Of a stretch of 64,000 bases of DNA, positions 1-38,708 are shown piece by piece; positions within the stretch are counted from its first letter, which is position 1; each line of letters opens with the position of its first letter. Source of the DNA: Apteryx mantelli (lineage: Eukaryota > Chordata > Aves > Apterygiformes > Apterygidae); assembly GCF_036417845.1 (NCBI RefSeq), contig NC_089978.1, positions 89,088,007 through 89,152,006 on the forward strand, written 5' to 3'. The translations under genes were made by a program, and so were the position numbers. Below the pieces are notes generated by a model, which was not told the DNA's origin, ran no database searches, and saw only the letters and a program-made list of their open reading frames with translations.

Positions 1-1439
1 TGTTGATGAGGATCTTTTCTACATGCACTTGTGGTTTGGATACAGTCCAGACTGACCAATTCTAAAGCTGCAGTATTTGTACTGTAACAAAGTATGGTGT
101 CTTGAGCAGTCTCCTTCCAGAAACAGAACGGCTAAGTCAATAAGGTAATTATGACTTCAGAAGGATATAGTACTTAAAAGGGCTACATTCTTTTAAAATG
201 AGATTTAAAATTCCTTAAAATGAGGCTTTGCAGAATTGGAAATCATCAAACAGACTGGGATGAATAAAAGCCTTCTAATGATTTACATTAATGAGTTACA
301 CTTAGTAATGAGTGTGAGTTACTTCTTGCAGACCTTGAAACATTGCTTTGTATTACTTCTGGTTTAGCCCTAGAATTGTGACTTTTTTTGAAAATTAGTT
401 ATGTCCAAGTATGTTCAGTCTAAACCTAGCATGGGAATGATGAAAATGGAAAATGGTTATTTTTGTCCATGTTTTGTTGTTTGTGCTTTCAATAACTTAT
501 TTTTATAGCTGCTTGTGAATTTGGAGTGTATTTTAAAAAAACTTAAAAAACCACACCCCCACAGCACTGCTTATGGTGTCAGCGGTTATACTGTCAGGTA
601 GTCAGAGTCTACTGGGATAAATTCCACATCATTTTGCTTACCAGTTTATCTTCCTAAATTGCTTTTACTGTTCTTTGTTTTGTTACTTTATATACTACTT
701 TGGCCTATTTAACAATAACTAGCTTAATTTTACAGTACTTCATTTATTTCTAGTGATTCTATTGTCTTCTCTCTTGTTTTTTTTCCTCTTGAGTCATAAA
801 ATAAATAAGCACAGTTTGAGTAGATGATGGGTGTGCAGAGTAGTTGGTTGTGGAGTGTCAGATTTGTACTGGTGTAATTACATCACTAGTCAAAGGAGAC
901 AGATTTTTACCAGAGGTATTTTGCACTTATTGAGGTTTATAAGATATCACAAAATCATTATAGCATTTAGAATGCTTTTAGGAAAGCAAAACTGCAGTCT
1001 GTAAAGCAATGGCTGATACAAGTGTGTTGGTATTTATACTAGACTGCTGCACACAGGCACAGTAGTCCAATATTGGGAAAAGGTCCTGGGTTGACCAGTT
1101 GGGAAGGTGTCCTATAAAGGTTGGCAAAATGTAGAGAATCCTCTCTACCAAATGTTATGAAGAAACCTTAATAAAATTAAGTGAGTTTATTAAGCAGCAG
1201 TGGACGTATTGTTATGAGAACAATTCATGAAGAACGCTGAGGCACTAAGTACTTAGAGCTAGGGGACCAATACACTGTACAGGATGCTGCGTCAGTTAGT
1301 TTTATGGGTATAATTGCGTTGAGATGGGACTGCATCCTTAACCTAAAAGATGCAGATTAATAAAACATTAATGAAGAGCAGATTTTGGAAGGTAAGAGTA
1401 TGCTAAATGCTTATTTTTCCAGTAGTGGAGAGTACAATA

Positions 1440-2320
1440 ATTTTTAGAAAATGTTCTGTTTTTGAAATGCTTTTTTGGAAAAAAATCCTGAAAACATTTT
1501 TGAAAAATATTTAAAATGTAATCTTTTGAAAAATTATGAAAATTTCAATTCAATGATTTTTTAAAAAATAAAGATTTTTAATAAGACAATTTTAAAACTT
1601 TTTTGAATTTGGAAAAAATTTTGAAAGGTTTTGGGAAAGCGGTTGAAAACTTGGGGGGGGACATCTCTGGCCCTTTCCAAATTTCTAGAACTTTCCAAGA
1701 TTTTTCGGACATTTTTAAAACTTTCCAAGATTTTTTTTTTTAGAATTTTCTAGCACTTTCCAAGTTCCTTTTAAATTTATTTTCTGGAACATGCTAAGAA
1801 TGTTTCTAGGAAATGTTGGAATGCACAAGATTTAAAAAAATTCAGAAACCTCACAATTAAAAAAAAAAATTCCTGGTGCTTTCCAAATTTCTGGGACTTT
1901 CTGAGTCCTAGTACTTTCCAAGTTTTTTAAAGGAATTTCTGGACCCCCCCATTAATGATTTCCTAAGGATTTAAAAAATTGGAACTTTCTAATAATCTTT
2001 CTAGAAAAATCCTGAAACTTTCCTAGCATTCTTTAGAAATTTTTAGAACTTTCCAAATGTCTAGCTCTTTCTAAGAATTTTAATAAATTTCTGGAGCTGA
2101 TCAAATCCTGGAACTCTCCAAGAATAATAAAAAAAAATCCTGGAATGGTCTGGAATCTTCTATATTTTTTTTCTAGAATTTTCTGGATCCTTCCAAACTC
2201 TGGAACTTTCCAACAATCATTAAAAATATTTCTGGAAAATTTAAGGGCTTTTTTTTTTTTTTTTTTTTAAAGAATTTTCTGGGGCTGTCTAAAACTTGGC
2301 ACTTTCTAAGAATTAAAAAA
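1440..2320. repeat. Diverged AT-rich minisatellite with HSE-like units
   Basis: About 880 bp is built from irregular, diverged copies of a unit resembling TTCTAGAACTTTCCAAG followed by a T-rich or A-rich stretch. The core CTTTCCAA or a one-base variant recurs near 1673, 1691, 1721, 1756, 1879, 1914, 2018, 2049, 2077, 2114, 2190, 2206 and 2302. Common spacings are about 30-38 bp, with some half-spacings of 16-18 bp. The left part (1440-1620) is more degenerate and rich in TTTTGAAAA. No open reading frame of interest and no flanking target duplication was seen. Confidence 0.75.
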
Positions 2321-5029
2321 AAAGAAAAAAAGGATCACTTATGCACAGTGCTTGCAACCAACAGTGTGAATGAGATGCAACTGTTAAGGGAATAAATTTC
2401 CATCTTACTCATGAAAATGTTATATGAGACAGTGCTGGAAGCCCTGATCAAGTCAACTTGTATCCATTCTTGACAAACCCATTGTGACAGTCACTGCTTC
2501 TGTTATTTTTGGAGTCTACTTATTTCAGTATTTTCTATGATGGGAGTTAAACTAAATGAGCTTTAATTCCATGGCGCTTTTTCTCCTTCTTTAAAGTAGG
2601 TGTCCTGTTAAGCAGGAGCTCATTGGGGATAAAAATTGACCATATTCCTGACATAAATATTTTAACGTGAATTGGAATTTCGAAGTAGACTCTGTTAATG
2701 AGAGAGCGAGGGAGAGAAAAAGAGATGAAATCTCTAGAAGGCAAGTCAAATCTTAGGTGAGTGCGTTGCCTGCTGGAATTTCTCTCTCCCCATATGTGCT
2801 TAGCATCTGTGTGCATACAGATATAAAGACATGCATGAATATATTTGTATGTTTTGTATATAAAAATAGCACAGACCAACTACTTTGATAAATTTGGGGC
2901 TTGACTTAGGTCACAAGTAAGCTGGTGTGAGTCCAGTCCTGTCTTCACATTTTCCATGAAGCTTTTAGAGTATTTCAGAGTGCTTTCCAGATGTGACAGT
3001 GAAATTTATTTGACCAAGATGATCTAATTTCAGACTTAATTTCCCATTCTGGCCTGTCCTTTCCCTATTTTCATTGGCTTCTTACCCCTTTTGTGCTGTT
3101 TTGTGTGTGATTCTTAATCGCTTGATCACAGCTAACCAGTTAACCACTGTGTTAACCTCTTACCAGTAGAGACTGAAGCAGAAACCACATTCGAAATGCC
3201 AGTCTCTCATTGCTGCTGCTGTCTCTCCCTCTGACAGGTAGATTAACTCTTTCCATGGTTATTGTCCTGCCATTGATGTGAAATGGGTTACGTTAATTAC
3301 ATGGGTTTATTTTGGTGTCCTGCTTTCCTCAAGTGTGAAAGAGACATGAAATGAGAATTGTCACAAACTGACTTTCTTCTTTGTAATCTCGTGATCATTC
3401 CCTCTTAGACGATTTCTTCTAAAGGAGAGGTTTCCAGAGTTGAATTACCTGTCTTTTAACATGTTCTAGGAGTATTGTGGAAAAGCTGTGTTATGTTGTA
3501 CAATTTTTTTGCCAGGATATAAGTAAGCAAAGATGCTTCTAGCCAATAGTTGAGTAAGGTTCCTATAAATCTGTAAATACTAAATTATCTAGAACTTAAA
3601 TTATCTAGCACTGTCAACTGAAAATACTTGTTGCAGATTCTGCTCTCTTCCTTGCAAGTGCTAGAGTAGCGAGTGTTTGGAGGAGGAAAAGGGGATGTAA
3701 AAATTAAGATGTCCGGGTAGGAGAGACGAGGAGGGGAAAGACAAAAAGAACCTGTGCACTATTTTACAGTGTGCTCATCATAAGAGAAGTTAGTTGGTAA
3801 AATCACCAATTTCCTCAGTAAAGCAGAACTCTTGTGAGCTATTCTTGTTGTGGGCTTGGGAATTCAGTTTAATGGAGAAGTGAAAATAAATGAAAGCTAT
3901 CTTCAGTCAAATTTTCAATGCTTTTCAGAACTTGAGGTTAGTTATAGATTGTGTTGGGGGAGGTGAGACAAGACAGGGCACTGTTTCACAAAACCTGCAT
4001 GCAGTAAATGAGTGTCAGCAATTGCTGAGCATTCATGTGAATTTCTAAACAGGTTCTTTTCTGCATTTTGTACAGTTGTTGATCTTATGTTTGCTGGCAG
4101 CATAGTTCTGTTTTGAATCATCTGGCTTTTCCCTGTGCTGCTAAATACAATGCTTAAACTTTCCCACCGGAGGATATTTTCCAGTATTCATACTGCTGTG
4201 CCAAGGTAGGGATAAGGAGATGGGCCTAGGGGCCTTCCTGCGGCGAAGAAGGGGGAAGGAAGAGGGGGGCGGGTGAGAGCTAGTGTTGGGCCTTGGTTCC
4301 AGGTAGCTCTTTGTACACTTTACAGTGCTAAGCAGAAGAACTGGGGAGCACGCGCAGTGACTCAGCTGTCTGCGCTGCTGCGGGCTCTTGGCTTGTTTCC
4401 TGGATTTTGGGGGCTATTCCAACCATGGCAAAGCTTGGGCAGGCTTCTGGGGCTAGCTAATGCCAGAGGCCACTCCCAGAAGGTAGTGTCAATGCAACCA
4501 TACGGTTTGATCTTCTGCTCTCCCACAGTTGTTCAGTGTTATCCTGTAGCCTTAGTACTCTCACATACATCCTCATGCCACATTCCAGGGCATGCGGTGC
4601 ATACTGGCACCATCTTGATATAAAATACTTCTCTGATGGACTGTAGCAGAGTCTCACTTCACTTCATATGAAATCACTTCACTTAGTATGAAATAAGTTC
4701 TCAATTAAAGTTCTAATACAGTACAGGTGCATAGTTGTGCTATAGCAAATGAGTTGTACTTCTGAGAGGAGTTATCCAGGAAAGAATCCTAAACTTAACA
4801 AGGAATTGCAGTTTGTAGTACTGCCTTTTGAAACCCAAGAAGAAAGAACAACAGTGTACAGAAGGGCTGAATATTAAGAGGAGATGTCCACTTGCAAAGT
4901 AATTTTTTTTTTTTTTTTTTTTGGTGTGGTGTTAGTTCATGTAAGTAAAGATTGCTTATTGCTTTCTTTGGGTACATTCATTGCAGTCTAAACACCAGTG
5001 CATACTGGACTTATTTGCATTGGAAATGG

Positions 5030-5272
5030 CTCACCTTAGCCAGTCAAGTCATTGTCTGGAGTAGTGTGAACGAATATACTTTTCTGTGCTTTGCCAGCCC
5101 CATTGAATGAACACTGAATTGGCCAAGAGCAGCACATGCCGGAGAGCTCTTTCTGTGAGTTTTGGGACCTTAGCAGTCTTGTGTTCTTGAGCCATCTTTC
5201 AGATCACTCCCAGAAACTGCATATACCTTTTTTTAAGACCCCCTTAAACAGCATATTTTTGTTGAAATGAAA
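5030..5272. repeat. Direct duplication, copy 1
   Basis: This ~243-bp segment matches 6175-6420 along its whole length, with scattered substitutions and small indels (roughly 80% identical by eye). Shared blocks include ATATACTTTTCTGTGCTTTG, GAGTTTTGGGACCT and AACTGCATATACCTTT. The copies lie about 1.15 kb apart in the same orientation. No coding signature is present. It may be an old local duplication or two copies of an unrecognised dispersed repeat. Confidence 0.85.
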
Positions 5273-5596
5273 TTATTGTTTCAATTAATTGAAACAAGGT
5301 AGGAAAAACACTAATAAACTAATAGACTGGTCAGTTATCATTTCCTCCCCCTCTCCCTACCCCCTGCCCCCCAAACAAAACAGTATACTTTCGGAAATGA
5401 AGTAACTTGTAGTTAAAAGCAGGACAAAAGTTGTGGTGAAAGGTACCTTGTCTGGTTTTGCTACTTCATGCTTAACAGTCATGAGCTGTTTCCTGTATGG
5501 ACGGTGGGGCGTTAATGGGTACAAAACCCCCCCAGTGAGTAGAGGGGCAGCTAGCTAGCTCAAGGATGGAAGATGCACGATTCATTGCTGTGCGAG

Positions 5597-5642
5597 GTGT
5601 ACACACGTGCATGCAGGTACATGCGTGCACACACACACACAT
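5597..5642. repeat. Alternating purine-pyrimidine (CA/GT) tract
   Basis: Two runs of strict purine-pyrimidine alternation (5597-5615 and 5617-5642) end in a short CA microsatellite. Such tracts can adopt Z-DNA; no function is implied. Confidence 0.8.
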
Positions 5643-6174
5643 TTTTTCAACCAGCCAAAGGTGACTGGGCTACTGCAAGACAAAGATGCACAACTGATGT
5701 AACAAGTCAGGTGCTAATCCCAAGGGAAAACAAATGTTTGAGACAGTAATATGTTGCTAAGTGGTGTCTCCAATCCAAAGTCTGCAGAGACAACCCCTAT
5801 GTCCTCTACAGTTGCCCTGAGTTACAGCTTGTTGAATTGTAGTCACCGCTGTTGACAAAATTTTGTCTCTGGCATAGGTACTGTGTGAACAGCCCAGTGG
5901 AGGGCTGCAGTTGTTAAATGAATTGGAGCTGATTTGGGGATTAAGCTAAGTTTTCCTGTTGTCATTACCAAAGGGACAGATCCACGTTCTTCTTTGTCTG
6001 AAGTTAAGCAATCAAAAGTCGCATTTGGCAACTCTGCCTCATCTATTTACTTTATGATTTACTCTGACAAAGGACTTAATTGAGGAAAGTTCAACTGAAA
6101 ACACTTACTAATCAGGTTGTCAACACATGCATAAGTGAAATAGCCATTCACACTCTAGAGCTAGGCAGGAAGTT

Positions 6175-6420
6175 ACTCACATTAGCCAGTCAACTCCATT
6201 GTCTTTAGTGGTGGGAATGAATATACTTTTCTGTGCTTTGCCAGCCCTATTGACCAAACACTGAACTGGGGAACAGTAGCACATGCCGGAGGGCTCTTTC
6301 TGTGAGTTTTGGGACCTCAGCAGTTTTCTTTTCCTGAGCTGTATGTTTTGAGTTCACTCACAGGAACTGCATATACCTTTCTAGGGCATCTTTAAGCAGT
6401 ATATTTTTTGTTGAAGTATC
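6175..6420. repeat. Direct duplication, copy 2
   Basis: Partner of 5030-5272. Similarity starts at the CTCAC(C/A)TTAGCCAGTCAA block and ends near TTTGTTGAA(A/G)T. The sequence between the two copies (5273-6174) does not resemble either copy, so this is not a simple tandem array. Confidence 0.85.
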
Positions 6421-9400
6421 ATTTGCTGTAGTGTAAACTGGACAGTGGAAAAGAAAAACTTCACGTTCATGACATACTTCTATCTTATTTACTGTATGTA
6501 GTACTTTATGCAGAGCCACAGGGTGCAATACATCGTTACAGAGGGAATAATATAAACCGTTAAGGGAATCCAAGGTAAGGAGAGAATCATTAAACTAGTC
6601 TTAGAAACTGCTGGGTATCTTCTCAGTTAATATTGTATTTTGGTAGGATCTCTGCTTGTGAGCAGAGATCTCACTTCTGCTCATGTTCTTCTGCTATATG
6701 TTGTGTATATGTACAGCAATTAGAATTTTTCTCCATTTCTTGTCCTTTTGTCTTTCTCACATACATCCTCCACCTTATACATCTCAGTAGTCCCTCTTTT
6801 GTCATGTGCCAACTGCAAGCTTGTTTTAAAAACCCACAAACCCCAAGTTTAGACAGTTTGTGTTTTTTACAGTACAAGGTTGTTGTTTAGAAAAATGCTG
6901 ACCTCCCCTATGTACACAGAAATTTTAAGCTTCCCTGTTCCATGTCTGAATTCTTGTTTAGGGTAATGTGATCTTACTGGCACTTGACTTAACTGGATAA
7001 ATGTTGCACTGTGTGAACAGTGGAGGTTGTTCTGTCTGTCACTGAGATGATGATGAATATGTTTACTTAACAGGGTGAAGGGAGAGGCGAGTGTTTTCAC
7101 TTTTTTTGAATGTTACTGCTTTGCTAACCATTCCTTATGCTAGTTAGTATTTTTTAAAAGGGTAGTGTGGGCATTCCTCAGCTCTGTTCCAGGCTAAAAT
7201 GCTCTGTTTTACTCACTGAGTCACCCAAAGGGGGAAGATGCTGTGAAGAACTGGAAGCGGTGGCACTACAAATCAGCAACTACTACAAATTAGCAACCGC
7301 TTACAACAGCATGTCTAGAATCTGCAACCATTTACAACAGGGGTAGCTTTCATTGTTTTAATTTCCTTGTTATGTAAAAAGAGAACAGGAATAACAGTCT
7401 AGTGAAAGATTGTGGCTGCTTAATTGCTTTTAAGGTCCCTTAAGCACTTTGAATTTGAGATGAAGAGCGTTAAGAAAGAGAGACGCCATATACCATATTA
7501 AAATAATGCCATGGTGTTTGTTTTTTTTTGTACTGGGATTTCCCAGTATAAACACATTTACGTTTCCTCCCTCATTATGCATAAGTTGACAGATAGCTTT
7601 TTTCTTGGCAGACTGTTTTTCAAATACTTAAAATACTCTGTCATGAGTCAAAGTTAGTCTGTCAGCAGATAAAAGTTTTGACTGGGGTGAAGAGGGCTGT
7701 ATAGGTACTGGTCTTTCTATACAGTTCTGTTCCCTAGGGGAAAAAAAAAAAGCTTGTTTCAAGTACGTAGAATTGCAAGGTCTTTTTGCTCCTCAATATA
7801 CATAACTAAGGATATATATTTTTGCATAGGATGCAAAAGAGAGATAGGATGCAAAAAAGAGAGAAAGAATTTTCAAATTAGGAGGATGCTTGTCTAAAAT
7901 CTTTCTCAGCATTTCAAACAATTATTTCTTAATTCATGCAGTTAGGCTTAATTTCTTGATGTCTGTGATGTTCCCTTTTGTTCTGGGTGGCAAGATGCAG
8001 CACTGTAAAGACCCAATACAGTATTTCAGTAATTAAGTGACTAGACTAAAGTTCATATGCAAACAAAAAAACCTGAGTCCTATAGTAAAAAATATGGCAC
8101 ATATGCAAATACAGCAATAGTGGGGCTCTGGTACTGTGCCAGCCTGCTGCTCTTGTGCAGATTTTGTTCCCTAATGGAAAGGAGAGGATTCCTCCTTGTG
8201 CTTGGAGTGTTCCTCATCACTTCTTTGAAAGTAGATGCAAGCATACACCAAAGGTGTGGCAGATATCTTGAAAGCAGGAATTCATTTTTTCGGTCAGACA
8301 AAATACAGAGGGGAGAATTGTGATGAAACTCTGTTTTCCCCAGATTTTTCATCATTTGGATAGTAAAGCAGTCTTTGCTGTGTTTTCATAGGTAGAAAAC
8401 CCAAAACTGTATTATTGCAGTTCTTAAAAACAAACAAAAAAAACAAAAAACCCCCACAAACCTCAAACTATTTTCATGTGAGAGCTGCTGCTGAAGACCT
8501 GCATTCACACACGTTCTGCCAAGTAGATAAATGGAAAGCAACAAAAGTCAAAGTAGCGTCTGCTCTTCCCTGATTTAAGCTAGCAAGTCTTTTGTAGATT
8601 TATCCTTGGTCTGCTGCTATTGCCTTAACAGTAGTAATCTGATTGCCTTCTGAATGCACAGTTGTGCTGTTTAACTGCTGTGCGTTTAAATCTTTACAGG
8701 CTTTCTAATTTATTTTAGGTAGATTTCCAACCAGGTAACTTTTGACCACGGTATAACTAACCTGGATTTGTATCATTTTCTTTGAATTGGTTTTTAAATT
8801 TAACTCATACTTGTTTTGCAGTAGTTTAGCTGTCTGAGAGCAGACTACCAGCCAGACTCAGAATTTGAATTGCTGCCCCACTATGCCCCTCCAGTCTGCT
8901 GTGTACCTTTTATCCTTTTTTTCCGCAGATGTCAGGGCCCTATTATTCCAGCGAAAGTAAAAAGAGACAAAATAAATAATGATTCAGCAGTGTTAGTGTC
9001 TTTGTATATATGATAGCATTAGAATAAGTCAGAAGTTGTGTGGTTGTGCTTTTTAAAGCAGCCCTCCTCTCTGCCTCTGCTTGCCTCCCCACCCCAAAAA
9101 AGACCCTGAAGAAGCCCAGTAACATCATGTACTGAGGAAGCATTTCATGCAGTCACAGCAGAAATAAAGACAATGTCAGCTGTCAAATCATATGACAGCT
9201 CTGTGATGCTCCTTTTAGGAAGGGAGCTCTGAATTTAAAGGGGAACTTAAGTCATGGGATGATTAATCTCCTACTGGCATGCTACTTAGTCGGGTAAATC
9301 TTAACCACTGCAGTATGGGAATAAACTGATGTCCTTTCTAACAGTGCTAAACTTTCTGGCACTGTGCCAGATTTCAGACAGAGTAATAAGAGTGCCATCT

Positions 9401-12400
9401 AATGAATTGTAAATGCTAATTTCCCTTCATAGTGCAGCAGTTTTCAGAGCCTGGAGCAAGTCCACTGGCTTCACTAGAAATGTGCCTTTTCACTGAATGG
9501 CTGCATCTACAACCTCCTGAGGTACCTGTGCTTTCATGTAGTGAACTTCTGTGGTTCTCTTTATAAAAAATTAAAGGAATCCTGTCCTGGAGTCCTGTGA
9601 TAAAGCTGTTTATTCTTACAATTATGCCTGACCATTTTTTTCTTCTGATGTTGTGCACATTACAAAATACGTGCTTTCTGGCAACAAAATCATTTAAACA
9701 GAATAAGAGAAAAGACTGAAAATAGTTACTGAAAATCAGACTTAAAAGTTGACAAATTTTCCTCCTTATTCCAAATATCAAATGTCTGTGTCTTCCTACT
9801 ACTTTTCTGGTCCTTACTTTTGTCATGGTGCCCAAATTACCATATTCTAATCAGCCCGTATTACTTCCCTTAGTAATTTTTTTAATATCATTTTATGTTC
9901 GTCTAAGAAACTGTCCTTTCCTTTGGGCCGAGTACTTGCCTTAAGTAAGTGATCAGCCTTGATCTGGCTGTGCCTATTTCAGTCTAATCTCTCATTAACT
10001 TTTTAGCAGATCCTAGCCATATATTTCAAGAAGAAGAAACGCTGCGCAGACTAAGTCCCACTGTCTAGTCTACTAAAGTGGGAAGCAGTTGCACGATGGA
10101 AAAAATTGTCCCGCTTAACTGAGACCTCCCGGCAAGGCATCCCCTTGCTCTGTGCCTCCTGTGTAGATGTTAGGGCTTTCTCCAGAGTTGCTCCTTCTCT
10201 CTATGCTGAACACTGAGAGCAGCTGGGAGAAGCAGGCTCCTAATTCGAGTCCCTTGGCTAAGCAGGATGTAAAGTAGGATAAAGTCACAGAGAGAAGCGC
10301 TAAAAATTCTGAAGCCCAGTGGAGACTGTGGGCTTTTAAATAGTGCTAGTGATGGAAAAGCCAACTTAAGCTGTAAGATGTTGTGATTGTTACTTACAGT
10401 ATGAAGTGGCTTTAGTGTCACAAGTTCTGAACTGTATTGGCTGCCAGCGAGTTGGGCACAACCTCCTAAAACACTCAGGTAAAGCTTTTGCCTGTTGAAC
10501 TTCAGAAAAGCTTCTTCAACTGTGTCTTGATTTTTGGCAGGAGTACAGTAGAACAGGGTTGGACAGGTGCCCCTAAACACTTTCTTAAGGAGCCTGTAAA
10601 AGAGAAATGAAAAGCTGCTCCAGAAGTGTCTTGAAAACTGAAAATATTTATACAGTTATTCAACAAACTAGCTTGCAAAACTGGTTTCTTAAGTAATAAC
10701 AATAAAAAGCAAAAAGCCTGTACTTACTATTAGACTATTTTCTGTTCATCCTTTCTTCTGGGTAAAGTAAGATATTTAATTCAATGCAAGAGTAATTTCC
10801 TGGTAATGGGGGTAATTTCCTGATTTTTTACAGTTATCCTGAGGTATAGTTTAGTTGCCATTAGAGTACAGATGTTTTCTGGTCAGTAATCAAAAATATT
10901 TGGAGGGAGGACACCTAGTGGACAATTGCTGTAATATAGATAAGTTCATTAAATGTTCGTGACAATATGCAGTTATTTAGGAGGAAAAAAGTGCTGGAAG
11001 TGTGTGTACTGTGTAGAAATACCTTTTCTCTGAAGGCAACACCTTCTCTGAAGGAAAGACCTATGCATATACAGAACCTTCCTTAGGGAAGTCTGAGACT
11101 TCATAGGCTCTTTTGAAGTAGTGGCACTCTTTTTCCTCTCTCCTGTGTTAACTCAAATCACAGCTATAGATCATTGATATCTAAAGCAAGTTATGGTCTT
11201 CAGCAGTACAATAAAAATGTTTATATCTCTGTGTTGCTTCAGTCATTTTCATCTGCCTTAGCTCAATCATGTCATAGTTACCAAAAATTAGTCGTCTTAG
11301 GTTACATTAACAGGATACTTAGGAGTTTCTCTTCTGACTGCAGCCAAGGGGGTGTTTTCTCCCCAAGGCTTTCTTTAGCACGTGAGAGGTGGTGTCAAGT
11401 CGCAGCCACTTTGGGGCTGAGAGTTTAAGAAAGTTGCTCTGGAAAGGCCAAAATGAACAATGGTGATGGTGGGAGATGGGGGGAGGCCATCTGAACGTTT
11501 TGTCTTAACAGGAGGCTTTGTTTTTTGTCTTTGAGGCTAAATGGAGTGATAAGAGCAGAAAAGCAGGGGATGGGGGGACTTCAGGCATTTGGAAGAGTGT
11601 TTAGAGCTTTACCTGAGGTTTCTCTGCATTGTGCTGAAGAACCACCATCCCTCAGTTCTCATTTTTGCTACACTTTTACTGTTCTCATCCCCTCCTCTGT
11701 CATTTTTTTTTTTTCAGCATATGTCTCCCCACCTGTTACTCCCTTTATCTAGTTCCCTTGTAGTCCTTCTGTTTGCGTTTTTTCCTTCCCCAATATGAAG
11801 TGGATATAACTGGGTTTTTTTGTGTGTCTTTTCCCTCACCTCTTATCTTTTGCAATTTAAACAAACAAAACAAGTTCTTCAAAGTCCTCTATTTGTCCAC
11901 ACGGTACCTAGCATGATGAACCCCTGTTCTTTGAACACTGCTGTAATAAATACAATGTGCAGTAGTTTTGCCTACCCTTGCACCTCTACTCATCAGTGGG
12001 AGTTGGCTATTGTAACTTCTTTGCTAGTCAAAGCCATGATTACTCCAGGACAATGTTTTTTCTTATTTTGTAAATTTTTATTCATCTCTGAACATGAACA
12101 TTGTCTTTGTAAGTAGCTGCAATAAACTTAAAAAGGAAAAAAAACCTTCAAAAAGTGAGAAGTAAGATGGAGGGGAGGGAACATGTCCAGTTGTTTTCTT
12201 GAAGTTTGATTTCATTAAAAAAAAAAACAAAAAAAACAAGCAGGCCTCATTCAAAGAACTGAGACTAGTCTGTTCTGCCCTCTCCCCCCCATCCCCCCCA
12301 CCCCATTATGGCTGTTTCAGTTTAAGTGCCTTGTTTTATTGACTCACTGCTTGCTGATTTTTATTAGTGATACAGTGATTTGCATGCACTTGCAACTTAG

Positions 12401-12593
12401 CTTGCAACAAGCTTGGTGACTTCTTGAGGAAGAATGGAGCTGGAGCTATCAATAGCTTCAATAGCTGACAGACTGCTGGAAAGAATAATGTGCATTTTGA
12501 GTTTACTGTAACTCATTTAGGACTTTCTTTCCTCTGATTGTAATTTTTGTTAATAAACAAAATTGTCATCACTGGCTTTCTTTTATTTTGTAG

Positions 12594-38139
<25,546 letters not shown>

Positions 38140-38702
38140 ACATCAAGATCATTCAAGATTATCCTAAGCGTACATGCTGCATGGAGCATATAGGCCTCCC
38201 ACGTGCTGCATATTGGCATCTTGAACCTTTAAATTATATGCTGTAGATGATCCTGAAACTTAGTCATGCTATTGATTGTGAATTCTTTAAATGTTTTTAT
38301 TATTATTTTAATTTAAAAGCAAATGGAAAATGTATATTTTGATGAGCTAGGGTGTTATTTTTGAAAGTCAACTTAAAGAGGAATAAGCAGCAAAACTATA
38401 TAGCTGCTGAATGCACTGAACCTTTAGAATGTGATCCTTTTTATTTTTTGTAGATCTTCACAAACTGATTGATTAAAAAAAGACATCTTTAGCATTTCAT
38501 CCCTGAGGGTGGTCCATGGAGTTTTTGTTTTCTGTTTTGTTTTCCCATCAGATTTTTATCTATGGTGCTTTTCAAGGATAGAGGGGTGGGGTTTTTTTGG
38601 TTATAATTTTCAAACAAACATTGCTGTGCTTCCATATAGAGAAGAAGGACATAACTTAAAGGGGGGGGGGGGAATCTTGTGAAAGTATACCCCAAATCCT
38701 TC

Positions 38703-38708
38703 ATTAAA
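38703..38708 (+). promoter_or_regulatory. SMS: Candidate proximal poly(A) signal (ATTAAA)
   Basis: ATTAAA about 565 bp past the SMS stop, followed by a moderately T/G-rich stretch. This would give a 3' UTR length similar to the usual mammalian transcript. Unproven. Confidence 0.35.

Larger units (their letters stand above)
1..12593 (+). other. SMS: Presumed SMS intron upstream of the first visible coding exon
   Basis: This stretch is AT-rich and has no recognisable coding exon on either strand. I searched by eye for the N-terminal SMS residues (the TWQDHGYLATYTNKNG region) and did not find them. There is also no CpG-rich promoter block. The simplest reading is that it is intronic, with exon 1 and the following small exon(s) left of the window. 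Its visible content is a diverged minisatellite near 1440-2320, the duplicated pair 5030-5272 and 6175-6420, a purine/pyrimidine alternating tract at 5597-5642, and several A/T homopolymers. The assignment is inference; a tiny exon could have been missed. Confidence 0.7.

Noticed and set aside
9178..9200. Short inverted repeat AGCTGTCA/TGACAGCT
   Set aside because: Eight-base arms are expected by chance many times in 64 kb.
9416..9835. 139-codon minus-strand frame in the SMS intron
   Set aside because: No family resemblance and no gene context; consistent with a chance open frame.
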